Shown piece by piece: positions 8,119 to 16,899 of a stretch of 32,510 nucleotides of DNA. The stretch comes from SAR202 cluster bacterium. Its GTDB lineage: Bacteria; Chloroflexota; Dehalococcoidia; SAR202; CAJWER01. A program made the translations under genes and the position numbers. Below the pieces are notes generated by a model. That model did not search any database and had not been told where the DNA came from. It saw only the letters and a list, made by a program, of their open reading frames with translations. The DNA lies in assembly GCA_030740335.1 (NCBI GenBank), contig JASLXL010000054.1:1-32510 (forward strand). Direction: 5' to 3'. The number at the start of each line of letters is the position of its first letter. Position 1 is the first letter of the stretch.

Positions 8119-9042
8119 CTACGGGACGGGCCAGCCGAATCCTATCATCAGTTCCCGAAGCTCGGCCATCTCCTCGTCGTTCATCGCGCCGGACGGTGGT
8201 CGTGATGCCCCAACGGGCCTCCCCATGACCGCCATCATTCCTTTTTTGCCGACGCCCTGTCCCCCCGTGCGCTCGGACAACTTCCCGAACAGCTTGCCGA
8301 GAGGCACTTCGACCGATTGGTGCAACGCGTGCGCTTCGTCGTACTGCCCGTTCTCACACAGCTCCCAGACGAGGAGTTCGTGGGCTGGGTGGATATCCGC
8401 GGTAGTGGTGATATAGCCCTTGCCGCCGAGTCTGTGACACGCCACGGGGCCCTTGGAGTTGTCGATAATGTTGTACCTGTCGGACATCTCGAAAATGTCC
8501 TCGTACTCACCAACAACTGCTCCCCACTTGATCGCAACGACGTTTTCGAAGTCCGTCATTTTGCGATAGGTGTCCATATAGATCGGGGTGTACATGCTCT
8601 TGGTCACATAGACCATGATGCCAATTTCGATGGCATCCGAGAGGTCACCGAAGAAGCGCAGCAGATCATCCTGGGTCGGCAAGTTGAAAATGGGCGGTAC
8701 GACCTGGAGCGCTATTGCCCCGAGGTCCTGGGCACGCTTCGCGTCCTCAATGGTGCGCTTGGTGTCCTTGTATCCGAGACCCAGTACGATTGCCGCCTTG
8801 TCGTCCGCCGCCTGAACAGTTGTGCGTAGGAGCGTGTGCAACTCATCGTCGCTGAGCATCGGTCCTTCACCCATCGCTGCCGCGACCTTGATCACGGCCT
8901 TGTCCTTGACCAGGCCGTTGGCGACCCACCACTTCGTCAGTTCAGCCATCCGACCGTGATCGACCTCGAATTCGTCATCAAAAGGGGTTGGCACCGTCGC
9001 TACCGGTCCAACGAACAACTCCTTCACTCTCTCAGGCTTCAT
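8119..9042 (-). CDS. DapA/dihydrodipicolinate-synthase-family Schiff-base aldolase or lyase
   Basis: This is a 307-aa protein of typical family length. ATG 9042 is preferred to the in-frame GTG two codons earlier because GGAG overlaps that GTG and lies 5 nt before the ATG. The (beta/alpha)8 signature elements are the opening PVATVPTPF, AAMGEG in place of the usual GTTGE loop (about 58-62), the tyrosine of MVYVTKS (Y147), and the Schiff-base lysine K174 in VVAIKWG. The family condenses or splits pyruvate with aldehydes; members include dihydrodipicolinate synthase, N-acetylneuraminate lyase, KDG aldolase and KDG dehydratase. The altered GTTGE and YNxP motifs argue against true DapA. A sugar-acid or sialic-acid lyase would suit the neighbourhood but is inference. 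It is divergent from the LmbE gene across a 178-nt region. Confidence 0.8.
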   Translation of the reverse strand: MKPERVKELFVGPVATVPTPFDDEFEVDHGRMAELTKWWVANGLVKDKAVIKVAAAMGEGPMLSDDELHTLLRTTVQAADDKAAIVLGLGYKDTKRTIEDAKRAQDLGAIALQVVPPIFNLPTQDDLLRFFGDLSDAIEIGIMVYVTKSMYTPIYMDTYRKMTDFENVVAIKWGAVVGEYEDIFEMSDRYNIIDNSKGPVACHRLGGKGYITTTADIHPAHELLVWELCENGQYDEAHALHQSVEVPLGKLFGKLSERTGGQGVGKKGMMAVMGRPVGASRPPSGAMNDEEMAELRELMIGFGWPVP

Positions 9043-9220
9043 GGGCACTCCTTCTCTGAGCAGGTTTGACGCGGGCCCATTTTACATCTCGCCAGACCGA
9101 TTGCAACGGGTAGCCCCGTATATCCAAATAATGGCACGAAGTGGACGGCTATTTACCAGAATCACATGGCATAATGGCGGTCGCCCTGCAGCGGCAAAAT
9201 CCAGCAAGAGGCAAAATCAA

Positions 9221-10030
9221 ATGAAAGATCGACTGAGTATACTGAACATCGGTGGCCACCCCAAGGATGCGATCCTCTACGCGGGCGGAACCATGGCAAA
9301 ACATGTCGCGCTTGGAGACCTTGTGTGCCTACTGGCGGCTTACAACGGGAAGAGGACCCACCTGGTGGCCATAGATGAGTTTTCGGAGAACGGCAAGATG
9401 CCCGACTGGGATGCACACGTCGAGGACAGGAAACGAGAGCTTGTAGACGCAGCAGGGGATGTAGGGGTAACTGACGTGAGGTTTCTGGGTCACGACGACG
9501 ATGTTGCCATTCCTGACAAGTTGCTCATCAACGAGATCGCCGACGTCATAGGCGATGTGCGCCCCGATATCATAATCACCCATTGGCCCTACGACAGCGT
9601 TCCCGCTCACGCGAGCACTACGCAGATGGTCCTGATTGCTGTAGATGCCGCCGCCGGGATACGCAAGGGGACGCCATACCGACCTCATAAGGTCGCGCAG
9701 ATCTTCTACCACGTCTGGCCAGGCGAGACGAATATCCAGGAGAGCGTGTTCCCTCGGGTGCCCACGCCCCTCATCGACATCGGGGATGTAGCTGAAAAGA
9801 AGGCGCAAGCGATGTCCAGGTTCGAATCGCAGTATCTGGATGCCAAGGAAGGGAACCGTCCGGAGCCCAAACTTGCCGATTTCGCCGCCATGCACCTGCG
9901 CGTTCCGGACTCGGAGTCGTTCCTGGCCCACAATCCACAGGTTTACGACGCCCTACCCGTATCCCCGTTTTCACTGGGAATAGCGCGGATGTCGAACCGT
10001 GAGGAGATAAGCCTCCTCACGGATGTCTAG
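9221..10030 (+). CDS. LmbE/PIG-L-family deacetylase-like protein with altered catalytic motif
   Basis: This is a 269-aa protein; ATG 9221 is chosen because the family's first strand starts immediately, although the ribosome-binding site (AAGAGG) is weak. LmbE/PIG-L enzymes are zinc de-N-acetylases of GlcNAc derivatives and mycothiol or bacillithiol precursors. The diagnostic AHPDDE motif reads GHPKDA (12-17). H13 and D16, the metal ligands, remain, but the general-base aspartate is K15 and the glutamate is A17. The second motif, usually HPDH-like, is HWPYDSVPAH (121-130), which retains H121 and the third-ligand candidate H130. Zinc binding may persist while deacetylation is doubtful. No signal peptide is seen. 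The gene is convergent with the sialidase-like gene. Confidence 0.8.
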   Translation: MKDRLSILNIGGHPKDAILYAGGTMAKHVALGDLVCLLAAYNGKRTHLVAIDEFSENGKMPDWDAHVEDRKRELVDAAGDVGVTDVRFLGHDDDVAIPDKLLINEIADVIGDVRPDIIITHWPYDSVPAHASTTQMVLIAVDAAAGIRKGTPYRPHKVAQIFYHVWPGETNIQESVFPRVPTPLIDIGDVAEKKAQAMSRFESQYLDAKEGNRPEPKLADFAAMHLRVPDSESFLAHNPQVYDALPVSPFSLGIARMSNREEISLLTDV

Positions 10031-10039
10031 AGACAGCCA

Positions 10040-10080
10040 CGAGGAGTAGTCGAATGTCTCCCACGACCGGCTACTCCTCG
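10040..10080. terminator. 10-bp inverted repeat between convergent genes
   Basis: CGAGGAGTAG (10040-10049) and CTACTCCTCG (10071-10080) are perfect complements separated by 21 nt. The right arm overlaps the last codons of the minus-strand sialidase-like gene, and the left arm is just after the LmbE stop. This fits a shared terminator structure, but there is no U-tract and the loop is long. Confidence 0.4.
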
Positions 10081-11129
10081 ACCAGATAGACGCCCTCGAT
10101 GTCCTGGGTCGTCGAGTCTCCGCCACCCATCCAGGACATGTAGAACGCGCAGAGGATATGCTCGTCGTCGGCATATGTGAAGGACGGATACCCGCCGAAC
10201 GATCGGCCCGGATATGGTCCCCTGACGCCCCGGCTCAGCCAGAGCAGGTCGGGGCTTCCCTGCCAGGTTCCGCTCCACCCCACTTCGGGTTGATATGAGC
10301 TGATCCCCACACCCAGGAAACCCTGGTCCACGTCCCCGGTCCAGCGATACCCACAGACCAGGTTGTTATTCTTGGTCATGAATAGGGCCGGGGAGCCCCC
10401 ATAGATCGGGCCGGGTGCGATCTCCGGTTCGCTCCACGTCCTACCCAGGTCCTCTGACCAGGCCCACAGTAAGGGGCTCATGCCGTGGCCGGTGGGCGAA
10501 TTGCCATTATGGATCATTGCCATCATTCGCCCGTCAGGCAGCTCTATCGCGTCGTTGTAGAACACGAGGCCCTGCGCCAAAACCACAAATTCGCTCCAGG
10601 TCTCCCCACCGTCGGTCGACCTCAAGTGGCAAGAGGAGTCGTAGGGCTTTCCACGGTTACGACCTACTATGGGGAGTATCATCGTGCCGTCCGAGAGCGT
10701 GCGGATCTTGCCGTAGGGCGCGAGAGTATCCCAGTCCAGCCCCGGAAGATTGTCGCCCACCGGGTCTGGTCCCGACCATGTCTCACCGTTGTCATGCGAA
10801 CGCAGCATATATATGCCCCTCGGCACACTCATACACGGCAGCAGTATCGTGCCGTCTGCGAGTTGGGACATCCCGTAGTAAGGCAGGTAGTTTTCAGGAT
10901 CTCCGGGCTTTTTCGGCCCTATTCGGAGAATGGGATCGCTCCAGATTCGCCCGCCATCTGTCGATCGGACAACCTCGCCGTTCCAGGAGTTAAAGCCGGG
11001 CCTGCCCGAACCAGGAAAATAGCGCCGATAGGAGGCCAAGATATCGCCGTTGTTCAGGCGCTCTATCGAAGGGGTTGAGACGCCGCCGGTCGCGATGATT
11101 GTCCGGCCTACTCGACGTAGCGCACTCAT
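10071..11129 (-). CDS. Sialidase-like BNR/Asp-box beta-propeller protein
   Basis: This is a 352-aa protein with AAGGAGG 7 nt before ATG 11129. Four Asp-box motifs (S-x-D-x-G-x-T/I-W) are visible: STDGGRIWSD, SHDNGETWSG, STDGGETWSE and SEDLGRTWSE. They are spaced as expected for a six-bladed propeller. The canonical sialidase FRIP arginine motif is not evident; the N-terminus reads GGVSTPSIERLNNGDILASY. Exo-sialidase activity is therefore uncertain, and a lyase or binding role is possible. No signal peptide is seen, which would put it in the cytoplasm. Upstream on the same strand, after 57 nt, lies the TIM-barrel protein gene, so the two may share an operon with the kinase and the 675-aa protein. 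Confidence 0.75.
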   Translation of the reverse strand: MSALRRVGRTIIATGGVSTPSIERLNNGDILASYRRYFPGSGRPGFNSWNGEVVRSTDGGRIWSDPILRIGPKKPGDPENYLPYYGMSQLADGTILLPCMSVPRGIYMLRSHDNGETWSGPDPVGDNLPGLDWDTLAPYGKIRTLSDGTMILPIVGRNRGKPYDSSCHLRSTDGGETWSEFVVLAQGLVFYNDAIELPDGRMMAMIHNGNSPTGHGMSPLLWAWSEDLGRTWSEPEIAPGPIYGGSPALFMTKNNNLVCGYRWTGDVDQGFLGVGISSYQPEVGWSGTWQGSPDLLWLSRGVRGPYPGRSFGGYPSFTYADDEHILCAFYMSWMGGGDSTTQDIEGVYLVEE

Positions 11130-11186
11130 TGAAATGCCTCCTTGTTTCCGCTGTCCGTTAACTCGCCCAACAGTTTCCCGGCTATA

Positions 11187-12638
11187 TCAGACCGCAGTGG
11201 GGTGCAGTTCTACCTGAAGCTCCACGTCCTCGATGATCAGCGAGCCTACTAATCCCTCAGGCCTTTTCACGAGGGAGACCTCTAGGAGATTCTCGCCCCG
11301 CCTTGGCATCAAATTCGACATCTCAAACTCTATCCACTGGCCTGCGTATGGAGCTACAGAGCCGGCGTAGGCAAGTAGTCCCTTTTCCCCTTCCAGCGAC
11401 TGCCCGTTGAGCCAAAACGATACTTGATCAGCCGACACAAGATCAGTGATGTTGATCAGCAACCGGGCAAGGGTTGAGGGGTTCGCCGCCTCGTCCAAAT
11501 CGTCCGCGACGTAGAAGGGGACGCCGTGCTTGGTTCCCACGTCGTCGAACGCTATCTCGATAGGAAGGGGCGCCGGCATCCCCATTCCTTCGTATGAGCT
11601 ACTGCGCCTAGCGACGATGTAATGTTTGTCCCCCTCGCGCACGAGATCGGGATTACCCAGTTCGGTCAATATCTCTCGCTCGGCATCGCCAATGGGCCAC
11701 TCCAGGAACCAGGTGTACATGCCATCCGCACCGCGGTCCCAGTAGGTTGCCGCTGCAGCCCGCATCATTGCTGGCGTGGCATGGTCTACCGTGTGGAATC
11801 GTCGTCCCTCGTCGCTGTAGTAGGGCTGCAGCATCGGATATACCGAGACATCCGAATCGTGGGCGGCATCCACCAGCCATTCGATGGGCATCCCGGGATC
11901 CAGGAGATGGTGCCCGTAGACCATTGGGACCACGAAATCCACCAGCCTCTCCTTCAACATGGTCCGGACGTCTACGCCTACGGAGAGGTTGATTTCCTCG
12001 GTTGGGTAGACTCGTGCCCCGATCTGGAATGAATCGGGACGGTGGGCTCGCAACTTTGCCGCTACCTCGCGGGTCCAATCAGTCATGATCGGTGTGCCCG
12101 CCTTCACATCCTGTTCCTGAAAGTAGAGGGACGCGCCACCGGGCGGAGCCGCAAAATCCAACTCGACGCCGTCGGTGTCGTAGTCGGTCGCCAGTTCATC
12201 GAGGACGGCCGCGACGTGATCCCGCACCATCTGGATCATGAATCCCCTGCCACCACTGCGCGTGTTGTGGGCGGGATTCATGTCGCCGTAGCACCCGAGC
12301 CGCAGGGACGCCAGGAACTCCATATCCTTTTCGTGAGCGCGGTCGATCAGCACCGCTAGCGGGTCCAGCCCTCGGTCAATCAAAGACTGCATGTTGTGCC
12401 AGAGACGCCAGTAAGCCGCCTGCTCGAAGGGTTGGATGTCCGCCCCAAAACGCATGCCGACCTTGGACGGATAGAACAGCCCGTCGCCCCGCTCGACCCC
12501 GTAGCTGAATGTGTCCACGGATGTTCCGGCGATCTCGTCCACCGGCTGCCAGGCGTGTTCCAACGACATGGGCGGTTCGATCACGAACAGGTAGTAGTGG
12601 CGCGCGTCGTTAAAGTATATGGTTCGCTTCCGTCTCAT
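11187..12638 (-). CDS. TIM-barrel glycoside-hydrolase-like protein
   Basis: This is a 483-aa protein with GGAGGGG upstream of ATG 12638. The stop of the preceding gene overlaps its start as TGATG, so translation is coupled. Residues about 25-330 look like a (beta/alpha)8 barrel of the glycosyl-hydrolase-like GHL10/DUF4015 kind: FLASLRLGCYGDMNPAH, then TDGVELDF at a barrel strand end with acidic residues, and VDFVVPMVYGH and GADGMYTWFLEW at later strands. The C-terminal ~150 residues resemble a beta-sandwich (LLINITDLVSADQVSFWLNG). No signal peptide is seen. A retaining glycosidase is plausible from fold and acidic residues. The substrate is unknown, and the fold call rests on motif shape only. 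Confidence 0.55.
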   Translation of the reverse strand: MRRKRTIYFNDARHYYLFVIEPPMSLEHAWQPVDEIAGTSVDTFSYGVERGDGLFYPSKVGMRFGADIQPFEQAAYWRLWHNMQSLIDRGLDPLAVLIDRAHEKDMEFLASLRLGCYGDMNPAHNTRSGGRGFMIQMVRDHVAAVLDELATDYDTDGVELDFAAPPGGASLYFQEQDVKAGTPIMTDWTREVAAKLRAHRPDSFQIGARVYPTEEINLSVGVDVRTMLKERLVDFVVPMVYGHHLLDPGMPIEWLVDAAHDSDVSVYPMLQPYYSDEGRRFHTVDHATPAMMRAAAATYWDRGADGMYTWFLEWPIGDAEREILTELGNPDLVREGDKHYIVARRSSSYEGMGMPAPLPIEIAFDDVGTKHGVPFYVADDLDEAANPSTLARLLINITDLVSADQVSFWLNGQSLEGEKGLLAYAGSVAPYAGQWIEFEMSNLMPRRGENLLEVSLVKRPEGLVGSLIIEDVELQVELHPTAV

Positions 12639-14665
12639 CAGGCATCCCCTCCACGTTCGTTGTCGAGCGCAACATCGCCGTCTTCAGATACCATCTCGGC
12701 CACTTCAGCGGTAATGCGTTTCTGGATTTTCGCCACGAGGCTGGCTGTCATCGTACCTCGAACCTCTGGTTGAAAACCGTATGGCCCGAATCCGAACACG
12801 ATATGTTCCTTCGCGAGCCCTTCCGGTCCATCAAAGAAGTAAGGCCGGGTGCCACGAAGGTGGCTTGGCAGCGCGTCGTCGGCGTAGATCATGGGGTTTG
12901 CCAGAATCACCTGCGGCTCGTCGATGTCGAGAATAGCTGGTGTTCCTGGCACGGCCAGTTCCCCGAGTTGGGCTTCTTTCGTTAATTGCGGGGTCCAGAG
13001 ACCGAGCCTGTAGCCTGGTCCCGGCCTGACCCACTCCTTGAGTTGATGGCGAAGCCGGACGTATTCGTACCAGTGTCGCAATTCTTCCAGGTGTCGCGGT
13101 GGCATGAAATCGGCCGTAAGCTCACTGCCACGGATATCGTTGAATGCAACGAACCAGTGTGCGTAAGTCTTCATAGCCCGCGAGAATATTGACAGGCCGC
13201 TGTACCGGCCGGGGCTCATGCTGTCGACGACTACCACGTGAGGCATCTCCTCAGCAATTTGCCGCACAAACTCCATAGGAAAGGCGTCGGGTGTCCAGGG
13301 TCCTGTGTTGTCTGCGGACCACTCGAAATTCCGCGCATGGGGGACGCCTAGCCGCATGGACTGGTGAGATGGCACGCCGTCGTAGCGGAGAGAGAAATCC
13401 CGGCTCAGGAATGGCTCCAACGGTTCGACCTGCCACTGTCGACCGTAGCGGTTGTTTCCGACCACCACCACCGGTCTGGATGTACCGGCGCGGAACCGCC
13501 GCAGGAACCGCAGCAGGCCTATGGCCTCGTATGACAGACGTCTCACCTCCGACGCAAGATCATCGCCTATCTGTGCCTCGGCTGGACCATCGTGGGAGAG
13601 TTCCGGGAGCTTCTTGAAACGCCGGTACAACTCCCCTAACGACTCCTTAGGGTAGGGCAGTTGTCGATAGACCCCCTTAAGCCGCGCGTATTCGTGAAAA
13701 TATTTGCTGAATTCCAGATCGCGCTGGACCAGATGTTTCGATTGGAACTGGCCATCCCGGGTGTCGTCGATGAGGCTGCCAAGCTTTGCAAGAATTGAGG
13801 GGAACTCTCCAGCTTGTGACAAGAACTCGGCCAGCACAGGGGTGATCACCATGTCGCTTGTGCCCATCTGCACGTTCCAGTCGCGCAGCATCGCAAGGCG
13901 TTTCCGGACCTCCCGCAGCGGCAGTTGCTTGAGTAACTCGCTGATGGCCTCAGTCAACACACGCGGTCCCATGGCCTCCACTTCGATCGCGATGTCTGCT
14001 GCTGCCACTACGTCGATCGCAGTGAAGACAGGTCCGTACAGGTCGTAGATATCAGCTGGAATTTCGGTGGTGGTAGGTCGAGCGGCAGCTGCGTGGTCGG
14101 CCAAGCGTTCTGCTGTATCGGCGATCTGGGCCGGGACCGTGACTATGCGTTTCCCGGTGACGTGCCCAGCCAGCGCCTCCCCATACCAGTACTCTCGGAT
14201 ATGTGCTGGGGGACCTGTCAGCCCGGACTGGGCCTCGATCCGGTCCCACTCGGTTGCCAGCACTACCGCCCTATCGACCCCTGCAAAATGTCCTCGCCTG
14301 ACGGCGTCATCGAGCAGTTGTAGCGCGGCAGGAGGAAAGGTAGCGCGTTGGCGGAGGTAGGACAGTAGCGTCTGGAACCCACGATCTCCGGCTTGATCGG
14401 CGGTCTCTGCCACGAGGTCGCCGATTTCCGGCAGTGAAAGTTCGTCCGGCGAGGCTGAAGACAGGTATGCCAACGCAGTATTTAGCCCTCCAGGGCGCGC
14501 CAGGAACTCGCGCCATAGGCGCGGTTCCGCTTCGTCCAGGAGGCAGGAGAGCAGTTCGTGGCCGGCGCAACGGCAGTACCGTCTACGACGTCCATGACGG
14601 CTACCCTTGGGGTCTCCGAGGTGGGGTTTGTTTACCCTCTTAATCCTCAAATCCTTGGACCTCAC
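12638..14665 (-). CDS. Unrecognised ~675-aa protein coupled to a TIM-barrel protein and a P-loop kinase-like protein
   Basis: I do not recognise this protein. GTG 14665 is taken as the start because GGAG lies 6 nt before it; ATG 14689 is the only in-frame alternative and has no ribosome-binding site. The true start could also be further in, since the first ~30 residues are rich in Arg/Lys and low in family character. Residues about 40-380 look largely helical and acidic. From about 385 an alpha/beta part begins with the strands RPVVVVGNNRYGRQW and HVVVVDSMSPGRYSGLS, then VRPGPGYRLGLWTP, TPAILDIDEPQVILANPM and a glycine-rich end IVFGFGPYGFQPEVRG. No membrane segment or signal peptide is seen. 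Its stop overlaps the next start (TGATG), which implies a stoichiometric partnership with the TIM-barrel protein. The kinase-like gene lies 80 nt upstream. Confidence 0.7.
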   Translation of the reverse strand: MRSKDLRIKRVNKPHLGDPKGSRHGRRRRYCRCAGHELLSCLLDEAEPRLWREFLARPGGLNTALAYLSSASPDELSLPEIGDLVAETADQAGDRGFQTLLSYLRQRATFPPAALQLLDDAVRRGHFAGVDRAVVLATEWDRIEAQSGLTGPPAHIREYWYGEALAGHVTGKRIVTVPAQIADTAERLADHAAAARPTTTEIPADIYDLYGPVFTAIDVVAAADIAIEVEAMGPRVLTEAISELLKQLPLREVRKRLAMLRDWNVQMGTSDMVITPVLAEFLSQAGEFPSILAKLGSLIDDTRDGQFQSKHLVQRDLEFSKYFHEYARLKGVYRQLPYPKESLGELYRRFKKLPELSHDGPAEAQIGDDLASEVRRLSYEAIGLLRFLRRFRAGTSRPVVVVGNNRYGRQWQVEPLEPFLSRDFSLRYDGVPSHQSMRLGVPHARNFEWSADNTGPWTPDAFPMEFVRQIAEEMPHVVVVDSMSPGRYSGLSIFSRAMKTYAHWFVAFNDIRGSELTADFMPPRHLEELRHWYEYVRLRHQLKEWVRPGPGYRLGLWTPQLTKEAQLGELAVPGTPAILDIDEPQVILANPMIYADDALPSHLRGTRPYFFDGPEGLAKEHIVFGFGPYGFQPEVRGTMTASLVAKIQKRITAEVAEMVSEDGDVALDNERGGDA

Positions 14666-14745
14666 GCTCCGCTCCAGAGGACTTCGCATCGGTATTTGTC
14701 GGGCTAGCGGTTCGAACGGTTACCACGAGCACGCTGGGGCTGTGT

Positions 14746-15480
14746 CTAGGCCCGAGAGTCCTCGACCTGGTGGCGGTCTTCGGTCGAGAGCAACGGGACC
14801 GCTTTTTCGATGAACTGGGTCATCGTCTCGTCGATGGTCGCTGTCGAGGTGTCGAGGGCGAATCGATTCGAAATCAACGAGTCTTGGAACTCCTCCTCGA
14901 ATCGCTCCAACACAAGCTCGACGTCGCTCTCGCGGACCACCCTCGCGGTGGGAGGGCCGAAAGGCTCCGAGTCTCGCGGCGTTGTCCGGTTGTCCTCGGG
15001 GGTCGCCATCCTCTGCCTGATGACCTTTGGGGATGCGTGCAATAACACGAGAATGACATTTGGGGCCCTCTCAAGGATCGTAGCTTCCATCGTGCGGGCC
15101 ATATCGGAACGTTGGCCCTTAGCGCTCCTAATTGGCGACCCGCTGTCTTCTCCACCGTAACCGTAGTACAGAGGCGCATATACCGCCTCTTCAATGTGGA
15201 AGCCCATCAGATGATGGTCCACATTGCCGTAGAAGTCGGGAGACATGTGGTACTGCATCATGAAGCGCTGAAACATCTCCTTGATCTGAGAAGATGCCCT
15301 GCGGTACTCCTCTTTCGCGTCTCCTTCCAGTTCGGTGGAGGGTATGGTGAAGTGGTCGTGGAAGTGACTGTATCTTCCTAGCGTACGCTTTGACCATTCA
15401 ACAATTTCGTTTGCCAGGGTCGTCTTACCGGCGAATTCGCATCCGACGAGAATCAGATTCAAGGTGTACCTCTTTCGCAT
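14746..15480 (-). CDS. P-loop NTPase, nucleoside/nucleotide-kinase-like
   Basis: This is a 244-aa protein opening with a beta-strand and the Walker A motif GCEFAGKTT (13-21), as in thymidylate and deoxynucleoside kinase-type P-loop kinases. Downstream, VILVLLHASPKVIRQRM (about 140-156) resembles the strand and arginine-bearing LID segment of these kinases. DHFTIPS and DHHLMGFHIEEAVYAPLYYG may form the acceptor site. A phosphate-transfer role in the cytoplasm is likely, but the substrate (nucleoside, sugar or other) is not. ATG 15480 has no clear ribosome-binding site, yet the strand and P-loop follow too closely for a later start. It is the first gene of the minus-strand cluster leading into the unrecognised 675-aa protein. 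Confidence 0.7.
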   Translation of the reverse strand: MRKRYTLNLILVGCEFAGKTTLANEIVEWSKRTLGRYSHFHDHFTIPSTELEGDAKEEYRRASSQIKEMFQRFMMQYHMSPDFYGNVDHHLMGFHIEEAVYAPLYYGYGGEDSGSPIRSAKGQRSDMARTMEATILERAPNVILVLLHASPKVIRQRMATPEDNRTTPRDSEPFGPPTARVVRESDVELVLERFEEEFQDSLISNRFALDTSTATIDETMTQFIEKAVPLLSTEDRHQVEDSRA

Positions 15481-15516
15481 GTTGCTTACATAGTCGAATT
15501 TTGAATGGCGCGGTTG

Positions 15517-16560
15517 CTACGCAGGTTCGGCACTGACTGCGGTCAGCCATTCCAGGTTGAACTGGGCTAGCCGAAGCGTCTCGTACGGGCCGTTTACGCC
15601 GGCCTCGTAAAAGCAGATCGCAGTCCCGTCGGCGGCGATGGCGAGATCAGAGTAGGCCGCCGGTCCTGAGTACAGGATCGTGGAGACTGGCCATGTCTGG
15701 CACTCGTCGTAGCTGACACGCAGTGTCAGATTTTCGCGGGTGGTGCTGTCCAGGCCGGCGAGAAGCACGCGGTCCCTGTCTCCAGAATCCGAGTAGGTAA
15801 GGCGGACGATGCTGGCCTGGCAACCTGGATCGATCAGACCTTCGGCCTCTTCCATCTCGGACCATGTTTCGCCGGCGTCATCGCTCCTCGAGAACAGCCG
15901 CTTGCCGTGTCCTCGCTTGCCGGACCTGACGGTCATGTACAGCGAGCCGTTTTGGGTCTCGACAACCTCGCACTCGGTGGTCCACGAGCCCATAGACCCG
16001 CCGAGCCTCCATGTCGCCCCGTGATCGTCGCTCAGGACTACATGCGAGTGGTTAAATATCGCGTCGCTCCGCAGCCCTTCGATGTGATCTGCGGGCAAGA
16101 CGAGAGTGCCGTCAGACATCTGAATGCCGTGACCCGGAGCGAAGTCGTACAACTCCCAATTGGGCAGCTTCACCTGCTCGGTCAGGTCTCTCGGGTCGGA
16201 CCATGTCGCGCCGCTGTCGTCGCTGCGAACGACGTACGGAAAGTATGCGGTCTTGCAATAGGCCAGCCAGATTGTGCCGGTCTGGCGATCCACCACCACC
16301 GTGGGGTTGTTCATCGTCAGCTCAGGGTCGCTGACGATGAGCTGCAAGTCGCCCCATGTCGCGCCGTTGTCGGTACTGCGCTTAACGACCAACGCCTTCG
16401 CTTCATAGTCGTCCTGGCCTTCCTCTCGCCCTTCGCAGATAGCGAGGATGGTGCCGTCGTTGGCGACTGCCACGGAGGGGATTCGGAATGTGTGGTACCC
16501 CTCCGTGCCAGAAGAGAAAAGCTCGGTCTCGCGACGCCATGGTGTCTTCACTGAAGCCAT
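15517..16560 (-). CDS. Exo-alpha-sialidase (neuraminidase, GH33-like)
   Basis: This is a 347-aa protein starting at ATG 16560 with GGGAGGA 6 nt upstream; a longer reading to 16653 lacks support. The canonical sialidase FRIP motif is present (YHTFRIPSVAV, R26), followed by EGR (R45) and an Asp at 50/51 in the expected acid/base region. Asp boxes are STDNGATWGD, SDDSGATWSD, SDDHGATWRL and SDDAGETWSE. SWTTECEVVE may supply the nucleophile-supporting glutamate, and GPAAYSDLAI the tyrosine. The enzyme would release terminal sialic (or related nonulosonic) acids. No signal peptide is seen, unusual for a family that normally meets extracellular glycans. The gene is better conserved in catalytic residues than the 10071-11129 paralogue. 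Confidence 0.85.
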   Translation of the reverse strand: MASVKTPWRRETELFSSGTEGYHTFRIPSVAVANDGTILAICEGREEGQDDYEAKALVVKRSTDNGATWGDLQLIVSDPELTMNNPTVVVDRQTGTIWLAYCKTAYFPYVVRSDDSGATWSDPRDLTEQVKLPNWELYDFAPGHGIQMSDGTLVLPADHIEGLRSDAIFNHSHVVLSDDHGATWRLGGSMGSWTTECEVVETQNGSLYMTVRSGKRGHGKRLFSRSDDAGETWSEMEEAEGLIDPGCQASIVRLTYSDSGDRDRVLLAGLDSTTRENLTLRVSYDECQTWPVSTILYSGPAAYSDLAIAADGTAICFYEAGVNGPYETLRLAQFNLEWLTAVSAEPA

Positions 16561-16619
16561 TTGGTTCCTCCCAGTATCTTGCACGGTCCAGAGGTCGTCT
16601 TTTGCCGTCAAGCTAAGAT

Positions 16620-16862
16620 CTAATCGCGAGTCCAATCGTAACGGGGCTTCCAACCGAGCATCTGCTGAGCCTTTTCGGTGCTTATCACGCTGGCGTTGCC
16701 CTCAAGCGCGCCTCGGATCTCGACTTGTTCTCCGAAGTTTTGTTTGATCAACTCCTTGGTGGGCTCTTTGAGACGGTTGGAGGGCTGAGCGATAAGGAAC
16801 GCCTCGTGACCCGTAATGTCTGCTTCGATGCTCTTTGTCCCTTCCAAGACGGTTTTCCGTGC
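16620..16862 (-). pseudogene. NAD-dependent epimerase/dehydratase, C-terminal remnant
   Basis: About 80 residues in one frame, ending at TAG 16620-16622, read like the C-terminus of a short-chain NDP-sugar epimerase: SIEADITGHEAFLIAQPSN, then a helical segment and a closing MLGWKPRYDW. The frame is closed upstream by TAG at 16863-16865. The Rossmann domain (GxxGxxG) and YxxxK active site are missing, and no matching N-terminal part was found in the ~40 bases before the next gene. A 5'-deleted remnant is the best reading; a short expressed peptide from TTG 16847 is possible but unlikely. Confidence 0.7.
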
Positions 16863-16899
16863 TAGTCTCCGGTGTCAGGTGCCGCAGACGCTGGTTGCT

